DNA from: Chloroflexota bacterium
Lineage (GTDB): Bacteria; Chloroflexota; Ktedonobacteria; Ktedonobacterales; Ktedonobacteraceae
Assembly (NCBI GenBank): GCA_902812455.1
Contig: CADDZH010000041.1
Location: 1-42,065 of the forward strand
Length of the DNA: 42,065 bases
Direction: 5' to 3'
Part shown: positions 16,921 to 26,428 of the stretch, in pieces
Numbering within the stretch: the stretch's first letter is position 1
How the letters are laid out: each line of letters starts with the position of its first letter
Translations under genes and position numbers: made by a program
Notes under the pieces: model-generated
What the model saw: the letters and a program-made list of their open reading frames with translations, nothing else
What the model was told of the DNA's origin: nothing
Databases searched by the model: none

Positions 16921-17748
16921 TTATGCGTTCTCTGGTGTCCAGAACACCCAGAAGCGTTCTAGATGCACTGTCTCTGTGGAGCGCATGCCATAGGTATAGT
17001 CGCTCATGATCCGGTGCATTCTGTCCCTGCTGCCAAAATTCGCGTCTATCTGGGAGGTGTAAAAGTCTGCTGCCTCCAGGCGTAGGGGTAGCATCTCCGA
17101 CATTTCCACGTATGTCGGATCGAATGTCCCGCCTAACTCTTGCAGGCGGGCCTGCAGCGCTCCCTGTTGCAGCACATAGGGGAAGTCCTCATAGAAGTAG
17201 ACCTTCGCTCCCCGTTGGATGAGACGATCGGCAGCGGAAGCAACGATCTGGTGATCCACGTGACGACCTATGCCAAGGGGCGCGTACCAGGCGGCATCGG
17301 GAAGCCGCTCCTGCAGGGCTACCAGGTCTTGCGCCAGTTGCCGGTCGATCCACATATCGGCGGGATGTACTTCGCCTCCTATGAGCTGGCTTCGCTGCGT
17401 GTAATACGCGGGCTCACCACGATAGATAGCATCGAGGTAATCGAGCCATAGGTAATCCACGTGCAGGAAGTCCATCGCGTTAGCATCTTCTTGACGCCGG
17501 TTGGTCATCAATGTAGCGGCATCGAGATTCATTGCTCCCATCTCTCTTTGAATCTGGAAAGCCAGGGAGCTAAGCTTCAGGTCCTGGGCCGGTACGCCTC
17601 CAAAAACGGTAATCACCAGTGGGTGAAGTCCATTACTCACTTGCACTGCCAGGGTGCCTCCACAGGAGAAGACAACATCATCGAAATGCGGCGAAAGAAA
17701 AATATGCCGGGAAGTCGTTGTTATGTCATTGAGACTTGCTATTTGCAA
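16921..17748 (-). CDS. PIG-L/LmbE family deacetylase
   Basis: 275-residue zinc-dependent N-acetylglucosaminide deacetylase-like protein. Near residue 18 it has FLSPHFDDVVFSCGGTL, the family's H-x-D-D zinc/catalytic motif. Near residue 164 it has GRHVDHQIVA, supplying the third metal histidine. Family members deacetylate sugars in mycothiol, bacillithiol or antibiotic synthesis; the substrate here is unknown. The TTG at 17748 is preferred because AAAAGGAG lies seven bases upstream and the conserved domain begins soon after. No glycosyltransferase or thiol-synthesis gene is adjacent. The 174 bp upstream show no second gene. Confidence 0.87.
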   Translation of the reverse strand: MQIASLNDITTTSRHIFLSPHFDDVVFSCGGTLAVQVSNGLHPLVITVFGGVPAQDLKLSSLAFQIQREMGAMNLDAATLMTNRRQEDANAMDFLHVDYLWLDYLDAIYRGEPAYYTQRSQLIGGEVHPADMWIDRQLAQDLVALQERLPDAAWYAPLGIGRHVDHQIVASAADRLIQRGAKVYFYEDFPYVLQQGALQARLQELGGTFDPTYVEMSEMLPLRLEAADFYTSQIDANFGSRDRMHRIMSDYTYGMRSTETVHLERFWVFWTPENA

Positions 17749-17922
17749 CGCCGTGCTCCTTTTTATCTTATCACTATGTGATTGAACGATTCTCTTTTTC
17801 TCACAAAATTATCAGCCACAGTATAACACGATAAACCCTCTCACAAGGCTACACTCGCGCTTCTGTGGCCAAAATTACCTGACTATACTGTAGCACAGAG
17901 GAACTGATTCGACCAGCACTTC

Positions 17923-18900
17923 TCACGGCAGGCGCACGCCTTCCTCCGAACAATCCACCAGGCCATCTTTTGCCAACCCATCAATGAGCTGTCGAAGCCA
18001 GGGCAGATCAGCCTCGCAAAATCCAGGCTTAATCTGCGGCCCCAGCACAGTTAGGGATACGCGCTCTATGCCAGGAACAGAACGTAACAGGTCAACAATA
18101 CGCCCCCGGAAATAGCGATTCGTGCTGGTGAAAGGCTGGGATTGATAGAGCGCTTTTTTCTCGGCCACTTTGCGCGCCTGGCGTACCACCGCTCCTGATG
18201 GAAACAGGCTCTGCTGGCTCATTTCGGCGTAAGCACAACACGCATTTTGTACCGGGCACTGATCGCAGCGAGGGTTACTGCTTGTGCAGATGGTAGCGCC
18301 CAGATCCATCAGCGCCTGGTTCCAGTTGTAGGCCTCTCCTTCAGGAAGAACCTGTTCCGCGAACGTAAATATCTGTGTGCCGTTGAGCCGGGGCTGAGAG
18401 TATTCAAGGCCAAAAAAGATACGATGCAATACGCGGCGAATATTGGTATCAACGGTAGCAACCTGCTTATGATAGGCAAAGCAAGCGATTGCTGCGGCAG
18501 TATAACGACCAACGCCCTTGAGCTTCAGCAGCTCCTCGATGCTATCAGGTATGCGCCCACCATAGTCGGCAAGCACCTGCCGCGCAATGGATTGCAGGCT
18601 CACCGCTCTCCTGTTGTAGCCAAGTGGCACCCATACCGAAATCACCTTGGCGGTTGATGCCATCGCAAGAGCCTGTAACGTTGGGAATGCCGCCAGGAAC
18701 TCGTGGTATTTCGGGATCACGCGATCAACCTGGGTCTGCTGGAGCATGATCTCCGAAACAAGGATGGCATAAGGATCGCTTGTAGAGCGCCAGGGTAAAT
18801 CGCGTTGCTCAGCGGCATACCATTGCAATAAAGAAGAATGCACCCGCGCGATGAGTTCAGGCGCGGGCCGGAAAGAGAAAAGAGGAGATTGCCTGCTCAT
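17923..18900 (-). CDS. mutY: Adenine DNA glycosylase MutY
   Basis: Removes adenine mispaired with 8-oxoguanine. Of 325 residues, the catalytic domain has LPWRSTSDPYAILVSEIML with catalytic Glu50, the HhH motif LKGVGRYTA (about 127-135), and VDTNIRRV with Asp151. The 4Fe-4S cysteines are C205, C212, C215 and C221 (6-2-5 spacing). The C-terminal part (about 230-325) is short and lacks an obvious complete MutT-like domain; the FTSTNRYFRGRIVDLL stretch resembles the shortened form seen in actinobacterial MutY. The ATG at 18900 has GAAGG upstream. It follows an unknown 96-residue gene by 11 bp, suggesting a small operon. With nth elsewhere in the window, oxidative base repair is well represented. 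Confidence 0.93.
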   Translation of the reverse strand: MSRQSPLFSFRPAPELIARVHSSLLQWYAAEQRDLPWRSTSDPYAILVSEIMLQQTQVDRVIPKYHEFLAAFPTLQALAMASTAKVISVWVPLGYNRRAVSLQSIARQVLADYGGRIPDSIEELLKLKGVGRYTAAAIACFAYHKQVATVDTNIRRVLHRIFFGLEYSQPRLNGTQIFTFAEQVLPEGEAYNWNQALMDLGATICTSSNPRCDQCPVQNACCAYAEMSQQSLFPSGAVVRQARKVAEKKALYQSQPFTSTNRYFRGRIVDLLRSVPGIERVSLTVLGPQIKPGFCEADLPWLRQLIDGLAKDGLVDCSEEGVRLP

Positions 18901-18911
18901 GCAACCTTCGC

Positions 18912-19202
18912 TTAAGATGTGGTGCGTTGAGATGTCGCCTCAGTCTCAACCTGCTGCCTGGTTTCTTCTGCCTGGCTCTTACTACGACGACGGGCCATGA
19001 GAGAGAATATCGTATCGCCGCCCTCTTGCCAGCATGTTGCATCGGGCGCCGGAAGATTCTCGCAAAGAATCCAGTCATTAGCATCTTTGAGCACATGTCC
19101 CTTAATACATTTTGCATACATGACATAGTCATTGAAGTCGGGATCATCGGGCCTGGCTCGCGGCGAAGCGATCTTCGGAAGAAAAAACTTACACCAGGGC
19201 AC
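18912..19202 (-). CDS. Small unknown protein upstream of mutY
   Basis: 96 residues, starting with GTG at 19202 behind a clear AAGGAAGG ribosome site. The first 65 residues look folded (PRARPDDPDFNDYVMYAKC, then HVLKDANDWILCENLPAP). The last 25 are charged and low-complexity (RRRSKSQAEETRQQ). Four cysteines occur at about 4, 32, 48 and 57, too irregular to call a zinc finger. The short spacing to mutY suggests co-transcription. I do not recognise the family. An overlapping frame at 18857-19147 has no ribosome site and a shadow-like composition, so it was set aside. Confidence 0.55.
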   Translation of the reverse strand: MPWCKFFLPKIASPRARPDDPDFNDYVMYAKCIKGHVLKDANDWILCENLPAPDATCWQEGGDTIFSLMARRRSKSQAEETRQQVETEATSQRTTS

Positions 19203-19444
19203 AGTTCTACACCTTCCTTATTTCATTAATTGGCCCGCTAGAAGGGCCTCTCCTCATCTATTCCATTCTCATAGCGTAGTGAGGTTACCCTCATTATAAC
19301 GCATTAAGTCCGATTTAACCAGAGTTTGGTTACCTGACCTTAGGGCTTACGGCCTATTATAGCATGACGCTGGTGCCAGTTCTATTGTTGTATACTTGAG
19401 AAAGAGCTGATTCATGAAATGTAGCGACCAAAATCGGTAACCCA
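19203..19444. other. Non-coding divergent interval
   Basis: Together with the following repeat this forms a gap of about 350 bp between the divergent mutY-associated gene and the gal cluster. It contains a small hairpin GGCCC (19232-19236) / GGGCC (19245-19249) and a TATACT -10-like element at 19391-19396, without a convincing -35 partner. No gene is supported. Confidence 0.4.
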
Positions 19445-19537
19445 TGTCATGCTGAGCGCAGCGAAGCATCTAATACCTCTAAACAGAGATCCTTCGCGGA
19501 GTTTACCCTGAGCGAAGCGAATGGGCTCAGAATGACA
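19445..19537. repeat. Dispersed TGTCAT...ATGACA palindromic repeat, copy 2
   Basis: Begins TGTCATGCTGAGCGCAGCGAA and ends CTCAGAATGACA, with an additional TGAGCGAAGCGAA segment in its right half. It lies immediately upstream of the first gal-cluster gene, ending about 18 bp before its preferred start, so it would form the 5' leader if transcription begins upstream. Confidence 0.75.
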
Positions 19538-19555
19538 AATCAAATGGAGTTTCGT

Positions 19556-20119
19556 ATGTTAGCTGAAGAATTAGTGGTTATTGACGCCGATTCGGCGTTG
19601 TGGGATACAGTGCGACCGCTGCTGGATGCCGCGCTACGACTCGAACAGAACGGGCCAGACTATTCCTGGCATGGATGGAATAAACAGCAGGTTGACGCCT
19701 TCCTCAAACGCCTGCCTTCAACTTGTAGCCTGATCGCAGGGGTATGGGAAACCGCATCGCCTGAGGAAAGCAACATAGTGGGAGATGAGAAGCTGGTTCT
19801 GGGAGTTGTGTGCGAGGTAGTTGAGGGTGAGATTCGTTCGGTGCGCACGTTTGAAGCCCTCTCTGAAGCTGGCCTCAAACCTGCCCGTGAGCTCGAACCA
19901 GGGTTGGATGACGCCCTGGAGATTATGCGCGCTGCTGGGGACAGTATAGCGCCTGTTGCCTGGGCGCTCTTCACGGACAGAGCAACCTGGAATGAATGGA
20001 TATTCGATGTCCCTGCTGGTAGTGGAAGTATCAACAAAGGAGCAATGCTGGCGGCGTTTGCCAGGCAGGGCCGCTGCGTCCTCCTGGGCACCCAGGCCGC
20101 CCACCAACATTGCCGTTAG
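19556..20119 (+). CDS. Unknown protein at head of the gal cluster
   Basis: 187 residues, acidic, no membrane segment or signal peptide, no recognised motif. It has a helical N-terminus (DTVRPLLDAALRLEQN), a Trp-rich stretch (YSWHGWNKQQ), and central beta strands (LVLGVVCEVVEGEIRSVRTFE). The ATG at 19556 is chosen because TGGAG lies seven bases upstream; the earlier in-frame ATG at 19532 lies inside the palindromic repeat and has no ribosome site. It ends six bases before galT, so it almost certainly shares a transcript with galT and galK. A role in galactose handling is context only. Confidence 0.65.
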   Translation: MLAEELVVIDADSALWDTVRPLLDAALRLEQNGPDYSWHGWNKQQVDAFLKRLPSTCSLIAGVWETASPEESNIVGDEKLVLGVVCEVVEGEIRSVRTFEALSEAGLKPARELEPGLDDALEIMRAAGDSIAPVAWALFTDRATWNEWIFDVPAGSGSINKGAMLAAFARQGRCVLLGTQAAHQHCR

Positions 20120-20125
20120 AAACCT

Positions 20126-21034
20126 ATGCAAAATGAAAGTACTTTAGTCTGGAATCCTATCTTGCGCCAGTACCTGGTCAATGCGCCGCATCGCATGAAC
20201 CGGCGCGAGGGCACGACGACCTGTCCATTTTGCGCGGATATGACAGAGGGTAGGGTAAACGCTGATACGCAGGTGTGGCTGCACCCGAACGATTTCCCAC
20301 CATTCCAGCCGCCTGTTGGCGAAGCCTATGTCGTTATTTACAGCCGGGACCATAACCGTGCCTTCACCCAGCTTACAGTTGACGAAGTAACGGCTGTCGC
20401 TCATCTCTGGCGAGAGCTTTACCGCGATCTGGCTTCGCGCTATCCCACAGTTATGATCTTCGAGAACAGCGGTGAGGCCATTGGGCAAACGCAATATCAC
20501 CCGCATGGCCAGGCCTATGGCGTCTCGGTTATCCCTCCAATACTGGAGCGCGAGCTGGAGACGGTTGTGCAAGATGAGGCTGCGGGTCGTGGTTGCCCTT
20601 TTTGCCGGGTGCGCGCCGAGCTTGAAGGTGGAATATATGAAGTTGCTGCCAACGCGACCTGGCAGGCCTTCTTGCCACCCTACGCGCGCTATCCCTACGA
20701 AACGCATCTCTATCCTCACCGCCACCAGGCGAACCTGGCTATGACAGAGAACCAGGAACTGCGCGACCTGGCCGAGCTGTTGTTGCGTGTCGTGCGCGGC
20801 TACAATGCCCTCTATGATGGAGCGATGGCGCCCATGCCCTATCTTCTTGGCATTCACCAGCTTGCGGATGAACGATTTCACCTGCATGTAGAGATTCTTC
20901 CCATAGGCCGCGCTCCTGGCAAATTGAAGTATGCTGCCTCTTCTGAGTCTATCTGGGGCTTGTGGACAAACGATTCCTCACCAGTGCAGAAAGCGCAGGA
21001 GTTGTGCGAGGCGATAGCAAAGGCGGAGTCATGA
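20126..21034 (+). CDS. galT: Galactose-1-phosphate uridylyltransferase
   Basis: Second step of the Leloir pathway: exchange of UMP between UDP-glucose and galactose-1-phosphate. 302 residues, HIT-superfamily fold. The catalytic HPH triad lies at 125-127 (YHPHGQ), with the N-terminal CPFC zinc pair (33-36) and a second CPFC pair near residue 152. A late HLHVEI motif gives the remaining histidines. It starts six bases after the unknown gene and overlaps galK by four bases (ATGA), so the cluster is tightly coupled. UDP-galactose epimerase is not in the window. Confidence 0.93.
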   Translation: MQNESTLVWNPILRQYLVNAPHRMNRREGTTTCPFCADMTEGRVNADTQVWLHPNDFPPFQPPVGEAYVVIYSRDHNRAFTQLTVDEVTAVAHLWRELYRDLASRYPTVMIFENSGEAIGQTQYHPHGQAYGVSVIPPILERELETVVQDEAAGRGCPFCRVRAELEGGIYEVAANATWQAFLPPYARYPYETHLYPHRHQANLAMTENQELRDLAELLLRVVRGYNALYDGAMAPMPYLLGIHQLADERFHLHVEILPIGRAPGKLKYAASSESIWGLWTNDSSPVQKAQELCEAIAKAES

Positions 21035-22308
21035 ACAGCGATCGATCAAAGCTCCCTACGCCAGCACGAGAAGCGTTGGAACGATTTCCTATAGTCTTCC
21101 AGGATGGTAGCGAGTATGCGAGTCCATTGGGGGCAGCCTGGGCGCCTGGGCGGGTCAATCTCATCGGCGAGCACACAGATTACAACGATGGTTTTGTGCT
21201 GCCTATTGCCGTAGACCGGGTTGCCGCCTTTGCTGGCCGGGCGCGCCCTGATAATGTAGTCCGCCTCTGGTCAGAGCATTTCCAGGAATATGCGGAGTTT
21301 TCGCTCGCTGGCCTGCCCTTTACATTTGAAGAGCAGCGTGAAAGGCTGCCATTCTGGGCGCGCTACATCCTCGGGGTGATGAGCGAATTAGCCAGGGCAG
21401 GAGTAACGTTAAGCGGGTTTGATGCTGTTGTAAGCGGAGATGTGCCGCTGGGCGGTGGTATGAGTTCGTCGGCCTCCCTGGAGGTAGCGACTGCCTATGC
21501 CTGCGCCCTGCTCTCTCAAGGGAAGTTTGCCATTGGCGAAAAAAACGCGACATTGAAGCCAATGCAGGTAGCGACCATCTGCCAGCGTGCTGAGCATATC
21601 GCATCGGGCGTGCGCAGTGGCATCCTCGACCAGGCGGCATCCTGCCTGGGACGCCCTGGGAAGGCCATTTTGCTTGACTGCCGCTCGCTCGACTATCGCT
21701 ACCTGCCGTTTGATGCGCCTGATATATCTCTCATGGTGATTGATACAGGCGTGCGCCGCGAACTGGCGTCTTCTGGCTACAATGAGCGCCGCAGGCAGTG
21801 CGAGGAGGCCACGCGGTTGCTGCGCGAAATTATCTTGCTACACGAACCTGGTAACCGGGCCGCACACGATATTCGTGCCCTGCGCGACATCACCCCGGAA
21901 CAGTTTGAGCGCTACAAGTCAGAACTCCCCGAAGTCTTGCGCAAACGCGCGGGATACGTAATCTCCGAGAATGCCCGCGTACTAGAGGCAGTCAGGCTGT
22001 TAGAAAGAAACGCTTTTGAAGAGATGGGCAAATTACTCTGGATCTCTCATGCCGGATTGCGCAATGAATATGAAGTGAGCTGTTTTGAACTGGATACCCT
22101 TGTTGCAATTGCCAGGCAGGTGCCGGGCGTGCTTGGCGCGCGCATGCTAGGCGGTGGCTTCGGCGGCCCTACCATTAACCTTGTGCGTAATGAAGCTGTC
22201 GATTCATTGCGCCAGGCCGTTGAACGCGCATATCCAGCCCGTACAGGGCGCCAGCCCAGCACCGATCTTTGCCGTGCCGCCGGTGGCCCAGGGTATACAT
22301 ATTTGTAG
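21031..22308 (+). CDS. galK: Galactokinase
   Basis: ATP-dependent phosphorylation of galactose at C1, GHMP kinase family, about 425 residues. Motifs: GRVNLIGEHTDYNDG, the galactokinase signature; LGGGMSSSASLEVA, the ATP-binding GHMP loop; and MLGGGFGGPT near the C-terminus. The ATG at 21031 overlaps the galT stop and is preceded by GGCGGAG. The longer frame from 20962 lies wholly within galT. It is convergent with cbbX, with only eight bases between stops. Confidence 0.95.
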   Translation: MNSDRSKLPTPAREALERFPIVFQDGSEYASPLGAAWAPGRVNLIGEHTDYNDGFVLPIAVDRVAAFAGRARPDNVVRLWSEHFQEYAEFSLAGLPFTFEEQRERLPFWARYILGVMSELARAGVTLSGFDAVVSGDVPLGGGMSSSASLEVATAYACALLSQGKFAIGEKNATLKPMQVATICQRAEHIASGVRSGILDQAASCLGRPGKAILLDCRSLDYRYLPFDAPDISLMVIDTGVRRELASSGYNERRRQCEEATRLLREIILLHEPGNRAAHDIRALRDITPEQFERYKSELPEVLRKRAGYVISENARVLEAVRLLERNAFEEMGKLLWISHAGLRNEYEVSCFELDTLVAIARQVPGVLGARMLGGGFGGPTINLVRNEAVDSLRQAVERAYPARTGRQPSTDLCRAAGGPGYTYL

Positions 22309-22316
22309 CTGGATCA

Positions 22317-23285
22317 TCACTTGATGAACGTTTCCGAAGCTTCGTCTGGCGCCCCCTCAGTGAATACACGGCTGGCCAGTATATCCTCAGCCTCAATGGT
22401 CATCAGGTCTATCTTAGAGACTTTTCCCCCTTTGGCAAAGAGGCGATTAGCCTGGCGCAAACGCGCCCGGTCTAGCGCATTGCGCACGCTGCGCGCATTA
22501 GCAAAGCGGGGCATTTGCATTCGCCTCTCGAGATAGGCTTCAAACGCCTTTTGTGCCTCTGGGCTGAAACGGTACATATACTCCGCAAGCATAAGCTGGG
22601 CAATGGCAAGCAACTCATCGAGTGTATAATCAGGGAAATCCAGGTGGTGAGCAATGCGCGAACTGAAACCTGGATTGGACTGGAAGAAGTTCTCCATGCG
22701 ATCCTTATAGCCTGCGAGAATGACTACAAGGTCTTCGCGCTGGTTCTCCATCACCTGCAGCAGGATTTCAATGGCCTCCTGCCCGTAGTCCCGTTCATTT
22801 TCCTGGCGATAAAGATAGTAGGCTTCGTCAATGAAAAGTACGCCGCCCATGGCCCTTTTGAGAACCTCTTTGGTTTTAGGAGCCGTATGGCCGATGTACT
22901 GGCCAACCAGGTCGTCACGTGTCACTGCTACCAGGTGCCCTTTGCGCACATAGCCGAGCCGGTGCAAGATGGTGGCCATGCGCATGGCGACGGTCGTCTT
23001 GCCGGTGCCTGGCGGGCCGGTAAAAGACATATGCAGAGATGGCGGTCGCGCCGTAAGCCCGAGACTCTGGCGCATTCGATCAACCAGGAGCAAGGCAGCG
23101 ATTTCGCGAATGCGCGTCTTGACCGGCTTGAGTCCCACAAGTTCCTGGTCAAGCTTTTGCAGGACTTCCATGACCTGCGATTCCTGGAGCAGGCTGGCCA
23201 TATCTAAAACACTGGCGTCATCGGCGATCTCAAGCGCAGGATTGGCGACAGCGCCAGATTCCTCAGTCTGAGTAGGTGGGATCAT
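22317..23285 (-). CDS. cbbX: CbbX, red-type Rubisco activase (AAA+)
   Basis: Hexameric AAA+ motor that remodels inhibited red-type Rubisco by pulling on the large-subunit C-terminus. 322 residues. Walker [10 protein letters not shown] (90-98), Walker B FIDEAY (151-156) and a pore-loop YIGHTAP (130-136) are all present, as are the SRI arginine region and C-terminal sensor part ([15 protein letters not shown]). An N-terminal extension of about 35 residues is variable. The ATG overlaps the cbbS stop by four bases, so expression is coupled. Its presence supports classing the adjacent Rubisco as red type. It is convergent with galK. Confidence 0.94.
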   Translation of the reverse strand: MIPPTQTEESGAVANPALEIADDASVLDMASLLQESQVMEVLQKLDQELVGLKPVKTRIREIAALLLVDRMRQSLGLTARPPSLHMSFTGPPGTGKTTVAMRMATILHRLGYVRKGHLVAVTRDDLVGQYIGHTAPKTKEVLKRAMGGVLFIDEAYYLYRQENERDYGQEAIEILLQVMENQREDLVVILAGYKDRMENFFQSNPGFSSRIAHHLDFPDYTLDELLAIAQLMLAEYMYRFSPEAQKAFEAYLERRMQMPRFANARSVRNALDRARLRQANRLFAKGGKVSKIDLMTIEAEDILASRVFTEGAPDEASETFIK

Positions 23286-23707
23286 GAGAAGCGCTCTCCC
23301 TTGGGCTTGTCCGTTGCATAGCTATGCACTGTATAGCGGATAACACGGTCATGTGCCTCCTGGCGAAACAGGCTGAAGCCAGGATCGTGCGGCGGCCGGT
23401 TCACGATGAACGAGAGGGCGAGCGTTTGACGCCCCTTTCTGCGGTCATAGGCCCCTACCCGGATATAGTGGTTCGGGTAAGCTTTGCGGCACTGGTTGAT
23501 CTCGTACAGTATTGCCGCCGGGTCCTTCAGGTCAAACATCGGCAGTCCCCACATCTCCCAGTACGTGTTGCGTGGGTGGGGATCATCGGTAAATTCCACG
23601 TTGATCGCCCAGTCGTTATCCAGGCAATATTGTATCTGCTTAGTAATCTCCTCATCAGTCAATGGCGGCAGAAAGGAAAATGTTCCTTGAGTCAGATGAA
23701 ATGTCAT
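23282..23707 (-). CDS. cbbS: Ribulose bisphosphate carboxylase small subunit (red type)
   Basis: 141 residues, with the family's [20 protein letters not shown], the [11 protein letters not shown] block and an [14 protein letters not shown] strand pair. A C-terminal extension (about 30 residues, containing [17 protein letters not shown]) matches the beta-hairpin tail of red-type small subunits. The frame runs back to 23827, but the ATG at 23707 has AGGAGGG upstream and starts the conserved sequence. The gap of 208 bp to cbbL is unusually large for this gene pair and holds a palindromic repeat. Confidence 0.94.
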   Translation of the reverse strand: MTFHLTQGTFSFLPPLTDEEITKQIQYCLDNDWAINVEFTDDPHPRNTYWEMWGLPMFDLKDPAAILYEINQCRKAYPNHYIRVGAYDRRKGRQTLALSFIVNRPPHDPGFSLFRQEAHDRVIRYTVHSYATDKPKGERFS

Positions 23708-23802
23708 TCTAATTAAACCCTCCTTTGTCAAAAGCCGGTCAACCGGCAGTGGGCGCAATGATGAAATTTGACAATCAAGATCGGCAAGACCAGTCTGTGG
23801 CA

Positions 23803-23871
23803 TGTCATGCTGAGCGCAGCGAAGCATCTGATGCCGATCGACTGAGATCCTTCGCTGCGCTCAGCATGACA
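23803..23871. repeat. Dispersed palindromic repeat, copy 3, between cbbL and cbbS
   Basis: The most regular copy in the window. The arms 23803-23824 and 23850-23871 are perfect 22-bp inverted repeats, extended imperfectly by CATCT/AGATC around a short loop. Transcribed as part of cbbLSX, it would form a very stable hairpin. Confidence 0.85.
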
Positions 23872-23915
23872 TGGATTACCGATCCTGGTCGTTAAAAATC
23901 ATAATTGCGCCCCTA

Positions 23916-25376
<1,461 letters not shown>

Positions 25377-25410
25377 TCAGGTAAATGCAGATTTTGTCCT
25401 TCATTGGGGA

Positions 25411-25453
25411 AGTATAGCATGGCAAATTCATTAGTTGTAGTAGCAGTTTGCTA
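25411..25453 (-). promoter_or_regulatory. cbbL promoter with LysR-type operator (T-N11-A dyad)
   Basis: The 13-bp dyad at 25441-25453 reads TAGCA-N3-TGCTA on either strand and fits T-N11-A exactly, the consensus of LysR regulators such as CbbR. On the minus strand a TATACT -10 element lies at 25416-25411. The -35 region next to the dyad is poor (TACAAC), as expected for an activator-dependent promoter. The predicted start is about 40 bp upstream of the cbbL ATG. Confidence 0.55.
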
Positions 25454-25494
25454 TCAAATCCATAGAATAGACTTTATATATTCGCCAGCAGGCC

Positions 25495-25575
25495 AGGATA
25501 GGGGCAAGCCCTGTCCCTACTGCGCAGGCTGAGGCGTCGAGGGTAGGGGCAACCCTTGCGGTTGCCCTGGCTAGG
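25495..25575. repeat. Palindromic repeat related to the one at 2491
   Basis: In the 362-bp cbbL-to-thiol-protein divergent gap. The core hairpin pairs GGGCAACC (25547-25554) with GGTTGCCC (25560-25567). The flanks share GTCGAGGGTAGGG and CCTGTCCCTAC words with the 2491 element. The rest of the gap contains the cbbL control region and no further gene. Confidence 0.6.
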
Positions 25576-25726
25576 ACTTGCGGTCGCCCTGATTCCAGCA
25601 CCCAAGAGGTGGTGGAACCGTAAAAAGCCTCTGCTTGACAGGCGAAAAAATATAGACGTATGCTACATAGAGTTGTTTGATAATCCTAAGCAGGCCGCCT
25701 TATTTAGAATGAATAAGGAGATGTAT

Positions 25727-26362
25727 GTGAGAGATAAAGAGAAAGTACAGCAGGCTGAGGACAGGCGCGTGACCGCTGCGGGCAGCAAAGCACCAGGACG
25801 GAATCAGCGTATGGAAGGCACGTCATCGCCAGGGGAAGCTGCTCAACCGGCTATCAGTGGGCCTGCCACAGGACAGTTTTTGCGATCCTTCATTCTGCCT
25901 GATTCTGCCGGGCAGCCGGTACAGCTCCGGCAATACCTTCAGCGCAGCAATGTGGTACTCTTTTTCCATCATGGGATCGGCTGCCCCGCATGTAGGGGGC
26001 TGCTCCGGGAATTAGCGGCACACCGGAACGCCTGCGAACAGGAGGAAGCAGTAGTGTTGGTGATCGGCCCGGATCAGCCTGCTGAGAACCAGCAACTTGC
26101 GGCTCAGCTCGGCCATCCCTTTCCCTTTTTAAGCGATCCGGCGGGGCGGATCAGTGCTCAACAGGGACTCAATACTCCCGCGCTTGTCATTGCTGATCGC
26201 TGGGGTGAAATCTGGGCGGCCTGGGTTGGTGGTGTAGATCACCGGCTACCGGCTATGCAGGACATCAGAGAGTGGCTGGTGTTCATCGAGGCGCAGTGCC
26301 CAGAATGCACAATCATTGAGTGGACGGATGAGATGATGAGGTGTAGGATGGATGATACATAG
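25727..26362 (+). CDS. AhpC/TSA-type thioredoxin-fold protein with CPAC motif
   Basis: About 211 residues. A flexible polar N-terminus of about 50 residues precedes a peroxiredoxin/thioredoxin-like domain. In this domain FILPDSAGQPVQLRQYL leads to VVLFFHHGIGCPACRGLL, a CxxC pair at C86 and C89, followed by PFLSDPAGRISAQQG. A late CPEC pair (AQCPECTIIEW) lies near the C-terminus. The pattern fits AhpC/TSA proteins acting as peroxidases or dithiol oxidoreductases. GTG 25727 is chosen because AAGGAG lies six bases upstream; ATG 25709 and 25721 are alternatives. It is divergent from cbbLSX and just upstream of a LysR gene, so a redox link to Rubisco control is plausible but inferred. Confidence 0.7.
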   Translation: MRDKEKVQQAEDRRVTAAGSKAPGRNQRMEGTSSPGEAAQPAISGPATGQFLRSFILPDSAGQPVQLRQYLQRSNVVLFFHHGIGCPACRGLLRELAAHRNACEQEEAVVLVIGPDQPAENQQLAAQLGHPFPFLSDPAGRISAQQGLNTPALVIADRWGEIWAAWVGGVDHRLPAMQDIREWLVFIEAQCPECTIIEWTDEMMRCRMDDT

Positions 26363-26428
26363 AGCAGATAACGCTAATAACGCTCCTGGATGCATTGGGC
26401 GTGGGGAGTTCGAGCGGGTTGTGTAGCT

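Noticed and set aside
18857..19147. Alternative 96-residue frame overlapping the small mutY-associated gene
   Set aside because: No ribosome site and no plausible folded sequence; the 18912-19202 frame has a clear AAGGAAGG site.
20144..20887. 247-residue ORF antisense to galT
   Set aside because: Contained within galT, which has intact catalytic motifs.
22515..23207. 230-residue ORF antisense to cbbX
   Set aside because: Contained within cbbX, whose Walker motifs are clear.
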